Source: Effusibacillus lacus
Lineage (GTDB): Bacteria > Bacillota > Bacilli > Tumebacillales > Effusibacillaceae
DNA: 64,000 nucleotides
Assembly (NCBI RefSeq): GCF_002335525.1
Contig: NZ_BDUF01000020.1
Location: 1-64,000, forward strand
Direction: 5' to 3'
In this document: piece after piece, positions 24,655 to 33,846 of the stretch
Layout: each line of letters begins with the position of its first letter
Numbering within the stretch: position 1 is the stretch's first letter
The notes under the pieces: generated by a model
Told to the model about the DNA's origin: nothing
Databases searched by the model: none
The model's input: the letters and a program-made list of their open reading frames with translations, nothing else
Program-made: the position numbers and the translations under genes

Positions 24655-25256
24655 TTAAGGAAATTATTGATCGTTTTGCCGCTTTCATACTGCTGGTTTG
24701 TCTGTCAGGTTTCCTTTTGATAATCGGGATGTTAATCAAACTGACTTCACGAGGACCGGTCTTTTTTCGACAAGAACGGGCAGGCCTGAATGGAAAACCG
24801 TTTTTGATTTACAAGTTTCGGACAATGCTTGTCAATGCGGAGAAGATGGATGGAGGGTATGCTGCGTTTGAACAGGATCCCCGGATCACGAAACTGGGAA
24901 GGTTCCTCAGAAAATCAAGTTTGGACGAATTGCCTCAACTGATTAATGTACTTAGAGGAGAAATGAGTCTGATTGGTCCAAGACCCACATTAATGGACCA
25001 AGTGGAGAAATATGATAACCGGAAGCGAAAGCGACTCGATATGAAACCTGGCATCACCGGGTGGGCGCAGATAAATGGACGGAACTCACTCAGTTGGCCA
25101 GAAAAAATAGAACTTGATCTTTGGTACGTAGCGAATTGGTCTATATGGCTCGACCTGATCATTTTACTTAAAACGATCAAGGTGGTTGTGGGCAGCGGGG
25201 ATATCTATGTAAAGAAAACAAATTGTGTTCGGGAGAGTAAGGAGATGAAAATGTAA
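24648..25256 (+). CDS. Undecaprenyl-phosphate sugar-phosphate transferase (EpsL type)
   Basis: 202-residue initiating transferase of the short WcaJ/PglC class. There is one hydrophobic segment (about 8-30), then RGPVFFRQERAGLNGKPFLI followed by YKFRTM, then KSSLDELPQLINVLRGEMSL and GPRP, and GITGWAQINGRNSLSW. It moves a sugar phosphate, probably a bacillosamine-type sugar given the next two genes, onto undecaprenyl phosphate and so starts each repeat unit. It shares 7 nt with the glycosyltransferase gene. Confidence 0.93.
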   Translation: MLVKEIIDRFAAFILLVCLSGFLLIIGMLIKLTSRGPVFFRQERAGLNGKPFLIYKFRTMLVNAEKMDGGYAAFEQDPRITKLGRFLRKSSLDELPQLINVLRGEMSLIGPRPTLMDQVEKYDNRKRKRLDMKPGITGWAQINGRNSLSWPEKIELDLWYVANWSIWLDLIILLKTIKVVVGSGDIYVKKTNCVRESKEMKM

Positions 25257-26392
25257 TGACGCCCATTTATCTCTCGGCTCCTCATATGAGCAGACTGGAG
25301 ACCCGGTTTGTTGCGGATGCGTTTGCGACCAATTGGATTGCACCCCTTGGTCCGAATGTGGACGCATTCGAACGTGAATTGGCCAATTATGTGGGGAGTG
25401 AAGGGGCAGTCGCCGTAAGTTCCGGTACTGCGGCCATTCATTTGGCGCTTCGAATTCTCGGTGTCGGCCCCGGTCATAAAGTGTTTTGTTCGTCCCTAAC
25501 CTTTGTGGCAAGTGCAAATCCCATCTTATATCAAGGGGCAGAACCAGTCTTTATCGATTCTGAGCCCCAGTCCTGGAATATGTCTCCTATCGCGTTGGAA
25601 AAGGCATTTATCGATGCGGAGAAAGATGGTCAATTGCCAAAAGCAGTAATTGTTGTACATTTGTACGGACAAAGCGCGGATATGGATCCTTTGATCGAGA
25701 TATGTAACCGTTACGGTGTTCCGATTATTGAAGATGCGGCTGAGTCTTTGGGAGCGACGTATCAGGGGAAGTTCAGCGGCACGATAGGAAAATTTGGGGT
25801 CTATTCCTTTAACGGAAATAAGATAATTACCATATCCGGCGGAGGCATGTTGGTTTCCAATGATATTGGCTGCTTGGAACAAGCACGCTTTTTATCCGCT
25901 CAGGCCCGAGATGCGGCAGTACATTACCAGCACAGTGCGATGGGATATAACTATCGTTTAAGCAATGTATTAGCCGGAATCGGGAGAGGGCAGCTACTCG
26001 TGTTGAACGAACGAATAGCCGCTCGTCGTGCGGTTTTTAATCGGTATTATGCAGCACTTTCAAATATCAACGGAATCGAATTTATGCCTGAAGCAGCGTA
26101 TGGAGATTCTACTCGATGGTTAACTGCTTTCACGGTGAATCCAAGCCAATGCGGAGTTACGAGAGATGATATAATCAGGGCTTTGGCCGAGGAAAATATA
26201 GAAGCCCGGCCGGTTTGGAAACCTCTGCACCTGCAACCATTATTCAAAAACTGTAAGTACTATCCTCATCAAGCAACTGCCAGCGTTTCCGAAGATTTAT
26301 TCGAAAGAGGTATTTGTGTGCCATCAGGCTCCAATCTGACGGAAGAAGAACAAAGCCGCGTTGTAGATTGTATTAATAGGTGTTTTAGGTAA
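25256..26392 (+). CDS. DegT/DnrJ/EryC1/StrS sugar aminotransferase (EpsN/PglE type)
   Basis: 378-residue PLP enzyme acting on a 4-keto nucleotide sugar. It starts with IYLSAPHMSRLETRFVADAF, typical of PglE/EpsN. It has AVSSGTAAIHLALR, IEDAAESLGATY and the PLP lysine in YSFNGNKIITISGGGML (K189). It would aminate the product of the EpsC-type dehydratase encoded next, giving a UDP-4-amino-4,6-dideoxy sugar. An acetyltransferase (EpsM/PglD) is not seen in the window. Its start overlaps the preceding stop (TAATG). Confidence 0.92.
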   Translation: MTPIYLSAPHMSRLETRFVADAFATNWIAPLGPNVDAFERELANYVGSEGAVAVSSGTAAIHLALRILGVGPGHKVFCSSLTFVASANPILYQGAEPVFIDSEPQSWNMSPIALEKAFIDAEKDGQLPKAVIVVHLYGQSADMDPLIEICNRYGVPIIEDAAESLGATYQGKFSGTIGKFGVYSFNGNKIITISGGGMLVSNDIGCLEQARFLSAQARDAAVHYQHSAMGYNYRLSNVLAGIGRGQLLVLNERIAARRAVFNRYYAALSNINGIEFMPEAAYGDSTRWLTAFTVNPSQCGVTRDDIIRALAEENIEARPVWKPLHLQPLFKNCKYYPHQATASVSEDLFERGICVPSGSNLTEEEQSRVVDCINRCFR

Positions 26393-26459
26393 ACAAAGCC
26401 ATTGTGCAATGGGGAATAAAAAAGGAGGCTTAAGTTCTCCTTGGAGAGAGGGTGATAAT

Positions 26460-28429
26460 GTGAATTACGGGCAGCGGCTGTTTGTATTTGGCTTGCTGGA
26501 CACCTGTATTATCATGGCGGCAGTTTTATTTGCTTATATTTTACGGTTTGATTTTCAAGTTCCGAATGCGTTCTATAAAACGTTGCCATATGTAGTCCTG
26601 TTGCATGCGGTTATTACGCTTGTCGTACTAAATGCGTATAAAATGTATCGGCAGGTCTGGGAATTTGCCAGCGTTAGGGAACTCATTTCCGTGGTTAAGG
26701 CTGCAACAGTCGCTGAAATTTGCTTTTTTGTCCTTCATTCGGCAATCAACCAGATAGTTCCCGAACTGCCGGTTCCTCTCTCTATTTTTCCCATTTCTTG
26801 GGCGTTGATCATCTTGGGAGTCGGTGGATCTCGTTTTACATGGAGAATTTTAAGGGATCTGAATGGAACCCATCGTTATCATCAAAGAAATACGCTGATT
26901 GTTGGCGCCGGGAACGCCGGAGTACTTGTTGTTAAGGAGTTGAAACAATCTCCGAGTTCCGATTTTTTGCCGGTTGCTTTTGTCGATGACGATTCAATGA
27001 AATATGATTTGGAAATTATGGGACTTCCGGTTTTGGGAGGACGCGAGAAAATCCCTGAAGTGGTTGAGAAATTTAACATCCAGGATATTATGATTTTGCC
27101 ATTCCTTCCGCTCCAAAATCCGAGATTGCAAAGATCATTGAAATCTCGAAAAACACCAGAGCATCTATCAAAATACTACCCAGTGTCACAGATTTGATTA
27201 ACGGGAAAGTTTCCGCCAAATCAATTCGGGAAGTGCGGGTCGAAGACCTGCTTGGCAGGGAAACCGTTCAGTTGGACCTGGCTGAAACCGCGGGCTACCT
27301 GAAGGACCAAGTGGTTTTGGTCACAGGTGCCGGCGGGTCCATAGGATCGGAACTGTGCCGGCAGCTTTCCACATTTGAACCTAAGCTTCTGCTGTTGCTT
27401 GGGCATGGAGAGAACAGCCTGTACGAAATCGAACTTGAGTTGGGAAAGAATTATCCACAACGTATTGAAACCATTGTTGCGGATATTCAGGACAGGATTC
27501 GAATCAGGGAGGTGTTTGAGACCTACCGGCCATCGTTGGTCTTTCATGCAGCTGCCCACAAGCACGTTCCGTTGATGGAACGCAATCCGGCTGAAGCGGT
27601 AAAGAACAACATCATTGGAACGTTAAACGTAGCCGAATCTGCCCAGGAATACGGCGCGTCCCATTTTGTGCTGATCTCCACCGATAAAGCGGTGAATCCC
27701 ACAAGCGCCATGGGGGCCACCAAACGGGTAGCGGAAATGATCGTTCAGGGATTGAACAGTTACGGTTCAACCAGATTTTCAGCGGTTCGTTTCGGGAATG
27801 TCCTGGGAAGCCGGGGGAGTGTGATTCCGGTCTTCAAGCGGCAGATTCAGGCGGGAGGCCCTGTCACCGTGACCCACCCGGATATGGTGCGTTACTTTAT
27901 GACGATTCCGGAAGCGGTGCAATTGGTGATTCAAGCCGGGGCTTTGGCGCGAGGCGGGGAAGTCTTTGTGCTGGACATGGGAGATCCGGTAAAGATCGCA
28001 GACCTGGCAAGAGATCTCATTCGCTTATCCGGATTTGTCCCTGACCAGGACATCAAGATTCAATACACGGGCATCCGGCCGGGCGAAAAACTGTTTGAAG
28101 AAATCCTCACCAGTGAAGAGGGCATTTCCGCCACCAAACATAACCGGATTTTTGTCGGAAAACCAGTTCCGATCCATTGGGAGAAACTTCGCGGCGCCAT
28201 TCTTTCTTTGGAAAAAATCTCAACCAGTTTGGATGCGGAGAAACGGGCAAACGAGATTAAAGTATTCCTGCGAAACTTGGTGCCGACGTACCAATACCTC
28301 CCAATATACGGAGAAATTCCCGCTGTCTCAGACGGAGATTTGGAAGATTACTTGCCGTTGCCCGAATCACAGCCGGTAAAGATGAAAATAGCGGTCAGCG
28401 GGTTTGGGAAAATGGATTTACCTTACTAA
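26460..28429 (+). pseudogene. EpsC/PglF-type nucleotide-sugar 4,6-dehydratase, broken by a frameshift
   Basis: The N-terminal half (to about 27098) has four transmembrane segments and a first Rossmann motif (LIVGAGNAGVLVVKEL). The C-terminal half has the catalytic dehydratase (VLVTGAGGSIGSELCRQL, STDKAVNPTSAMGATKR). The reading frame changes at about 27098/27099. The codons ATG ATT TTG, then CC, resume in another frame as IPSAPKSEIAKIIEIS, the normal family sequence. One missing base, probably a G in TTGGCC, explains it. Both fragments are otherwise intact, so this is a very recent mutation or a sequencing error. GTG 26460 follows GGAGAGAGGG. It would provide the 4-keto sugar for the DegT enzyme. 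Confidence 0.85.
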
Positions 28430-28448
28430 TAATGCGGAGGAAATGCCA

Positions 28449-29552
28449 ATGCAAGCACTTATTACCGGTGTGGGAAGCGGGGTCGGACAATCCGTCATCA
28501 AATCCTTGCGGATGTCCGGTTTGGACATACAGATTGTCGGGGTTGACATGACCCCTTTTAATGCCGGGCTTTATGCCTGTGACAAAGGCTATCTGGTCCC
28601 TCGGGCAGACAGCCCGGAATATGGCGAAAGGCTGCTGCAAATTATCGATAAGGAAAAAATTGATATTCTCTTTCCCGGAACCGATACGGAATTGCCTTAT
28701 TTGGCAGACATGAAGGATACATTCGAACAACTTGGCTGCAAGTCGGTCATTGGAAGCGCCGAAAGCATCCGGGTTGTCCGCAACAAAATGGAGTGCGCCG
28801 CTTTTTTCAGGGAACGGGGGTTTCCTTTTGTTCCGACCGTGTACGTAAGGGATATCAAGCTTTTGCATGATCGGATCGGGTTTCCGATTATCGTCAAACC
28901 CACAGGCGGCTCAGGTTCTTCGGGCGTAAGCGTAATTACCAAGCTGGAAGAGCTGGGCGTTTTTGAGGAGGAACAGGAAGAGTTCATCGCCCAGCAATTC
29001 CTTGTTCCCCAAAGCTGGAACAAGCGGCCGGAAGAAGTAACCCTTCACGACATTTACAAAGGCGGATTGCTCAACCAGCAGGATGAGATTTCCATTCAGA
29101 TCGTGTTGGGCAGGAATGCAGAAGTTTTAGGGGTCTTTATGAGCAAGAACGAATTGAAGGCCGGGTTTCCCATGAAAGTCGTTCCTTTCCGGGATGATGA
29201 CCTGGAGGATCTTGGGGTAAAGATGGCGTTGGTGTTGGCACATATCGGGCTGGTCGGACCCTGCAATTTGCAGTGCAGAATGACGGAGGACGGGCCTGTG
29301 TTTTTCGAGATCAACACCCGATTCACCGGTATCACAGGCATGCGGGCAGCCATGGGGTTTAATGAATGTGAGGCAATGGTGAAGCGCCTGGTGCTGGAAG
29401 AAGACGAACAAACCGTCAGAAAGAGTCTTCAATATGAGGATGGGTGGTTGTGTGCCCGTTATGTGACGGAAGTGATGATGCGCAAAGCAGATGTGGAACA
29501 GCTGGGGATTTCCGGAGAAACCGAAGCGAAAGGAAAGGCCTTAAGTCTATGA
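28449..29552 (+). CDS. ATP-grasp protein (CarB-like), in polysaccharide cluster
   Basis: 367-residue ATP-grasp enzyme. The N-terminal Rossmann-like domain (ALITGVGSGVGQSVIKSLRM) precedes the ATP-binding core with GFPIIVKPTGGSGSSGVSVI (about 143-162), an EFIAQQFL segment and the Mg-binding FFEINTRFTG near 285. Such enzymes join an acid to an amine or another nucleophile with ATP. Here it might add an amino acid or similar group to a sugar acid or amino sugar, but the substrate is unknown. ATG 28449 is 8 nt after GGAGG; ATG 28443 is too close. It is coupled to the following epimerase. Confidence 0.82.
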   Translation: MQALITGVGSGVGQSVIKSLRMSGLDIQIVGVDMTPFNAGLYACDKGYLVPRADSPEYGERLLQIIDKEKIDILFPGTDTELPYLADMKDTFEQLGCKSVIGSAESIRVVRNKMECAAFFRERGFPFVPTVYVRDIKLLHDRIGFPIIVKPTGGSGSSGVSVITKLEELGVFEEEQEEFIAQQFLVPQSWNKRPEEVTLHDIYKGGLLNQQDEISIQIVLGRNAEVLGVFMSKNELKAGFPMKVVPFRDDDLEDLGVKMALVLAHIGLVGPCNLQCRMTEDGPVFFEINTRFTGITGMRAAMGFNECEAMVKRLVLEEDEQTVRKSLQYEDGWLCARYVTEVMMRKADVEQLGISGETEAKGKALSL

Positions 29553-30490
29553 AAGTGTTTGTAACGGGAGGTGCGGGGTTTCTTGGCAGTAGATTGGTGC
29601 AAAAACTGGCCGAAAACAACCGGGTCGAACAAGTAAAGTTTCTGACGCGTGATCGGACGAAAGCGGATATGCTAATGCAAACCATCCCAGACCCGGACAA
29701 AGTGCAGCCTGTAATCGGCAATTTGTTGGATCTTGACTTGGCGCTCACTGACATCACTGCTGTCATTCACTGTGCTGCTGCGCGAAACATTGCCAGCTGC
29801 GAGATGAATGCAACATATGCCGCGAAAGTCAATGTGGAAGGAACCAGGCGCTTGTTGGAACTGGCAAGAAGAGCCGACGTGAATAGATTTGTCTATGTCT
29901 CCTCCCAGTCGGTCTACGGAAAGCAGGATCGAATGCCTTTACGCGAAGATATGCCATGCAACCCGTCCGGTGTTTATGCCCTGACAAAATATATTGGTGA
30001 AATCCTGACCTCCAGTATTTTACAGCACCATGTAAATTATCTTGTATTGAGATTGTCCAGGTTGTATGGGACCGGTTTGTTCATGAACGAAGACAATTTT
30101 ATTACCAGCAAGTATCCTCAGGCATGCATCTCGGGATATGCTCTGCCCGTACATGGCGGCGGCTCCAGCAAGTTTGACTTTCTGCACATCCATGACGCTG
30201 CTGTTTGTATTGAAGGGTTGCTTTTTGCCGATGCTGGTATTTGGAATGAAACTTACAATCTAGCTTCCGGAGGTGCCACTTCCGTAATAGACATTGCCCG
30301 GATGTTCTCCGAGTGTGCAGCGGAACTCGGTTTCCCGGGAAGCGGGATTCAATTTGAAGGGGAACCGGCAAAAGAAGCGATCGAGATATGGCATGACATT
30401 TCAAAGATTCAACATAAGACCGGATGGACACCCACAGTGTCCCTGCGGGCAGGGATCATGGACATACTGAAGCATTGCAGACGGTTATAA
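29549..30490 (+). CDS. NAD-dependent epimerase/dehydratase
   Basis: 313-residue extended short-chain dehydrogenase: MKVFVTGGAGFLGSRLVQKL at the N-terminus, VIHCAAARN, YVSSQSVYGKQ, and the catalytic YALTKYIGE (YxxxK). The C-terminus (DISKIQHKTGWTPTVSLRAG) is normal for the family. ATG 29549 overlaps the stop of the ATP-grasp gene (ATGA), so the two are probably a functional pair. Sugar specificity is not evident. Confidence 0.87.
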   Translation: MKVFVTGGAGFLGSRLVQKLAENNRVEQVKFLTRDRTKADMLMQTIPDPDKVQPVIGNLLDLDLALTDITAVIHCAAARNIASCEMNATYAAKVNVEGTRRLLELARRADVNRFVYVSSQSVYGKQDRMPLREDMPCNPSGVYALTKYIGEILTSSILQHHVNYLVLRLSRLYGTGLFMNEDNFITSKYPQACISGYALPVHGGGSSKFDFLHIHDAAVCIEGLLFADAGIWNETYNLASGGATSVIDIARMFSECAAELGFPGSGIQFEGEPAKEAIEIWHDISKIQHKTGWTPTVSLRAGIMDILKHCRRL

Positions 30491-30502
30491 GGTGCGGTAG
30501 GA

Positions 30503-31513
30503 ATGGCGGTTAAATGTGGAGGACAAAGAAATTCATTAAGAAGATGGCTGCTCCTTTCAGCGCTGTTTTTCGTATTGCTCGCTTTGGGCGCAGGGGGCTG
30601 GATGTTCTGGAAGCTGGAACCGTCCCACCATTTTGAACAAGCGAAGCATCCTGTTCTGGTTCAACCTTCCGAACCGCCTGACGAATCGAAACATCAGGAA
30701 AATAAGGCTGCCTTCAACGTGCTTATACTTGGGACTGATTCGAGGAACGAAGAATTCTCCCGTACCGATGTGATAATGGTTGCCCGGGTAAATCCCCGTG
30801 ACAAAACTGTCAATCTTTTGTCAATCCCACGTGATTTGCGTGTGCATATACCGGACATTGGCTATACAAAGATTAATCATGCGCATATTCTGGGGGAAAT
30901 GCGCGGCGGCAACCGGGAAGGAACGAAGGCGGCCTTGCAGGCGGTCAGCGATTTTCTCGGAATTTCCGTCAACTATTATGTCAAAACCGATTTTCAGGGA
31001 TTCAAAAATTTTATAGACACGATTGGCGGAGTTGATGTGGAGCTGCCGGAATCAGTGGAACTTCCCGACCTGAATACCACAGTCCCGGCTGGACGGCAGC
31101 ACTTGAATGGTGAGATGGCCCTGGAAGTGGTAAGGGAACGGTATTCCCGCCCAAACGGGGAATTTGGGAGACAGGCGGACCAGGCACAAGTTCTCAAGGC
31201 GGTTGCACAGAAACTGCTGCAGCCAGAATCTCTCCCCAAGCTGCCGGGTCTGCTCGAACAAGTAAGACAAGACATTGTGGACACAAACTTCAGTGACAGT
31301 GATCTGCTGAGCCTTGCCTGGCTCTTTAAAGGGATGACAGGGAAACAGGTGAATTATATGCAAATCCCTGGCCGGGGGGAGACTTTGTTTGACCCGTTGG
31401 CAGGGGACAGACTCTACTATTGGATCGCAGATCCTGAGGCGGTAACATCCGTTCGACAAAACTTCCATAAAAACAACGAATTTCCCGAAGGAACAGATTC
31501 CATGCCGCGTTGA
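30503..31513 (+). CDS. LytR-CpsA-Psr (LCP) family protein of the polysaccharide operon
   Basis: 336-residue membrane-anchored LCP protein: one transmembrane helix (about 12-33), then the catalytic domain with NVLILGTDSRNEEFSRTDVI, SIPRDLRVHIPDIGYTKIN and EVVRERYSRPNGEFGRQADQ. As the last gene of the operon it probably ligates the finished exopolysaccharide to peptidoglycan. It lacks the SH3 domain of the paralog at 2760. Confidence 0.9.
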   Translation: MAVKCGGQRNSLRRWLLLSALFFVLLALGAGGWMFWKLEPSHHFEQAKHPVLVQPSEPPDESKHQENKAAFNVLILGTDSRNEEFSRTDVIMVARVNPRDKTVNLLSIPRDLRVHIPDIGYTKINHAHILGEMRGGNREGTKAALQAVSDFLGISVNYYVKTDFQGFKNFIDTIGGVDVELPESVELPDLNTTVPAGRQHLNGEMALEVVRERYSRPNGEFGRQADQAQVLKAVAQKLLQPESLPKLPGLLEQVRQDIVDTNFSDSDLLSLAWLFKGMTGKQVNYMQIPGRGETLFDPLAGDRLYYWIADPEAVTSVRQNFHKNNEFPEGTDSMPR

Positions 31514-31550
31514 AATACAGGGTATATCGTTATGCCGGGGGGGAATCGGG

Positions 31551-31904
31551 TTGCAAACGGAAATCAGGGAGAAGGCGATTCAGACCAGAATCAGGGCGGA
31601 AGTTGCTTTTCAATTTGCCAAGCGTTGCGAACAGGAAGGTTTCACGCAAAAGGAGGTGCTGAATCGGATGATCATTCTCTTCAACCGGAGGGGATCTGCT
31701 TTGTTTTCCTCGATCACCATGCCCCAGCTTGCCGCTTCAGTGGAAAGCGAGGACGAGGAGGAGCAGGAGCAGGAGTTCGCGGCTGCTGAAGGAGTTGCGG
31801 AGAATGGCGAAGAAACCGGGGGAGCCGGAACAGTGGCTAATGGTGAGCCACTGGTTATCAATCCCTTTGGTCAAGAAGTAAAGGTCCGTAGAATTCCAAC
31901 ATAA
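31551..31904 (+). CDS. Small protein of unknown function with acidic tail
   Basis: 117 residues from TTG 31551, about 8 nt after a G-rich run. The first 60 residues are helical and could form a short DNA- or protein-binding helix pair (FAKRCEQEGFTQKEVLNRMI). Residues 63-95 are very acidic and Ala/Gly-rich (SEDEEEQEQEFAAAEG). No known family. It follows the LCP gene closely, but co-transcription is unproved. Confidence 0.55.
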   Translation: MQTEIREKAIQTRIRAEVAFQFAKRCEQEGFTQKEVLNRMIILFNRRGSALFSSITMPQLAASVESEDEEEQEQEFAAAEGVAENGEETGGAGTVANGEPLVINPFGQEVKVRRIPT

Positions 31905-31979
31905 ATAAAGAAGGGGCTGCCCCATAACTTAAGTAGTTCTGATAAAATGAACATACATCCAAATAATAGGAGACACAAA

Positions 31980-33335
31980 GTGAAGAAGAAATACAGGGTT
32001 GAACTTATCACCGCTGAATCGGAAGCCTCGAGATTTATTAGATATAGGCGGATCATTCGTTTTCCTCAGCTTACAATGCCACTTTTGGCTGCCTATACAC
32101 CTCCCCATTGGGAGGTCACACATACTGATGAAATTGTACAGAAAGTCGATTTTAATAAAAAGGTGGATTTGGTTGGAATAACTGCAAATACAGCTGCTGC
32201 TCCACATGCGTATTGGATCGCAGCCGAGTACCGCAAAAGAGGGATTAAAGTAGTGATCGGCGGTCCCCATGCGACACTTATGCCCGATGAAGTACAGGAT
32301 CATGCGGATTCGGTGGTGGTCGGAGAAGGGGAGTTGGTCTGGCCTAAGCTATTGGCTGACTTTGAGAACGGTTGCTTGCAATCCATTTATAAATCCTGTG
32401 AAGTACCTGACCTACAAAACATGCCACATCCCCGATGGGATTTAATCAAGGGGCGAACCTATGGGAAAGGAGTGACAATAGCCACACGTGGTTGCCCATT
32501 CGCTTGTGAATATTGTACAATCCCGCAAATGTATCAGAGGAAGATGCGATATCGACCGATCGCTGATATTGTAGAGGAGCTACAGCATATGCCGGGAAAG
32601 GCACTTATCTTCTGGGATGATAATATTGGTGCCAATAAGGTCTATGCTAAGGAACTGTTCAAGGCCATAGCCCCTTACAAAAGATGGTGGACCAGCCAGG
32701 CAACATCGGAAGTCGCTTTCGACGACGAATTCATGGAGCTCGCCGCCAAGAGTGGATGTAAGGCACTTTTCCTGGGATGGGAAACGATCTCCCAGAACAG
32801 CTTGAACTCCGCCAACAAAGCCCACAATCAAGTGGGAAAGTATCAGGAGATTATCGAGCGATTCCACTACTATGGAATTGCAATTCAGGCAGGGACCGTC
32901 TTTGGATTTGATCATGACGACAGATCCATTTTCCGTTCGACGGTGGAATTTTACCGTGAGATTGGTCTTGATTCGGCTACAATCAGCGTTTTGATTCCGT
33001 TTCCGAACACACCGCTTTTCCGCAGACTGGAGGCAGAAGGGAGAATTCTGACAAAAGACTGGTCCAAATACAATGGGAAAAAAGATGTGGTCTTCCAGCC
33101 AGCCCTAATGTCACCGGAAGAATTACTAATGGGGACTGAATGGGCGGCTCGTCAATTTTATTCGATTCCTTCGATTATAGAGCGAATGTGGAAATCAAAG
33201 ACCGGATTGTGGTGGAATATCATTCGCAATGTTGGTTATCATCTGGCACTCCGAAACTTTGGTAACATCGGCTTTAATCCGGAGGAACGAGAGGTCATCT
33301 CCACACCTTCTTTCACAAAAGAGGCCAGGTGGTAA
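31980..33335 (+). CDS. B12-binding-domain radical SAM protein
   Basis: 451-residue protein. Residues about 5-130 form a cobalamin-binding-like Rossmann domain (VDLVGITANTAAAPHAYWIA, IGGPHATLMPDE). The radical SAM domain follows with the cluster motif CPFACEYC (C172, C176, C179) and FWDDNIGANK and FLGWETIS strands. A C-terminal helical region of about 100 residues resembles that of radical SAM methylase-type proteins. The class includes methylases, the hopanoid methylase HpnP and many unknowns, and the substrate cannot be assigned. GTG 31980 is 6 nt after AGGAGA; the upstream ATG 31947 has no ribosome site. It ties in loosely with the cobamide genes at 5-11 kb. Confidence 0.85.
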   Translation: MKKKYRVELITAESEASRFIRYRRIIRFPQLTMPLLAAYTPPHWEVTHTDEIVQKVDFNKKVDLVGITANTAAAPHAYWIAAEYRKRGIKVVIGGPHATLMPDEVQDHADSVVVGEGELVWPKLLADFENGCLQSIYKSCEVPDLQNMPHPRWDLIKGRTYGKGVTIATRGCPFACEYCTIPQMYQRKMRYRPIADIVEELQHMPGKALIFWDDNIGANKVYAKELFKAIAPYKRWWTSQATSEVAFDDEFMELAAKSGCKALFLGWETISQNSLNSANKAHNQVGKYQEIIERFHYYGIAIQAGTVFGFDHDDRSIFRSTVEFYREIGLDSATISVLIPFPNTPLFRRLEAEGRILTKDWSKYNGKKDVVFQPALMSPEELLMGTEWAARQFYSIPSIIERMWKSKTGLWWNIIRNVGYHLALRNFGNIGFNPEEREVISTPSFTKEARW

Positions 33336-33367
33336 ATGGAAGCCTCTATTTTAAACATAAAGGATTC

Positions 33368-33428
33368 TGGGGGCTTATTCGGGGTTTCTTCAGCCGCCGC
33401 CCCTCCAGAAATCCCGAAATAAGTCCCT
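33368..33428. terminator. Long hairpin between convergent genes
   Basis: GGGCTTATTCGGGGTTTC (33371-33388) pairs imperfectly with GAAATCCCGAAATAAGTCC (33408-33426). It probably ends transcription from both sides. Confidence 0.5.
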
Positions 33429-33461
33429 GAAAATACCTTATTTGCAGATCGGGTCTTTTGC

Positions 33462-33632
33462 TTACTGTGCCAACTCACCTTGTTTGCGCATGGCGCGCTT
33501 GATGTCTCTCACCAGTTGGGCTTTATTTTTGCGAAACCGGACTCCGCCTTCTTTGTAGGACGGTGGAATCCGAAGCTGTTTGGCAAGGTTTTGAATTTCC
33601 TTGATTCCCATATCGTCGATGTTGAACTTCAT
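33462..33632 (-). CDS. Small protein with Rho-N/SAP-like fold
   Basis: 56-residue basic protein starting at ATG 33632 after AGAGGGTTATCT. The segment MGIKEIQNLAKQLRIPPSYK followed by the basic FRKNKAQLVRDIKRAMRKQ resembles the short SAP or Rho N-terminal helix-extended-helix modules that bind nucleic acids. Longer upstream in-frame starts lack a ribosome site. Role unknown. Confidence 0.6.
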   Translation of the reverse strand: MKFNIDDMGIKEIQNLAKQLRIPPSYKEGGVRFRKNKAQLVRDIKRAMRKQGELAQ

Positions 33633-33787
33633 AGATAACCCTCTTTCCTGTACCCTTCCAAAATCCGTTTCCCATTGTACCATTGTTACCAAGCGGCTGT
33701 CAGCCTATAAGAGCTTTTTTCCAGAACGTTAAAAACTTATAGTGCATACCGTAATGATACATACCGGTTCCCCCGGTGTGATCATAT

Positions 33788-33822
33788 AACGAAGCCGTCC
33801 CGTCTGGGGCGGCTTCGTGTTT
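33788..33822 (-). terminator. Intrinsic terminator
   Basis: GAAGCCG (33791-33797) pairs with CGGCTTC (33810-33816), with extra CCC/GGG pairs inside. It lies after the minus-strand coiled-coil gene. Confidence 0.6.
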
Positions 33823-33846
33823 CTCCACGGCACAATCCGGTATTTC

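Noticed and set aside
26409-26459. ATG 26409 as start of the dehydratase gene
   Set aside because: No ribosome site and a non-family N-terminal extension; GTG 26460 after GGAGAGAGGG fits better.
31919-31945. The sequence GTAGTTCTGATAAAA recurring near 31931 and 55816
   Set aside because: A 15-nt match in A/T-rich intergenic DNA without further similarity; probably chance.
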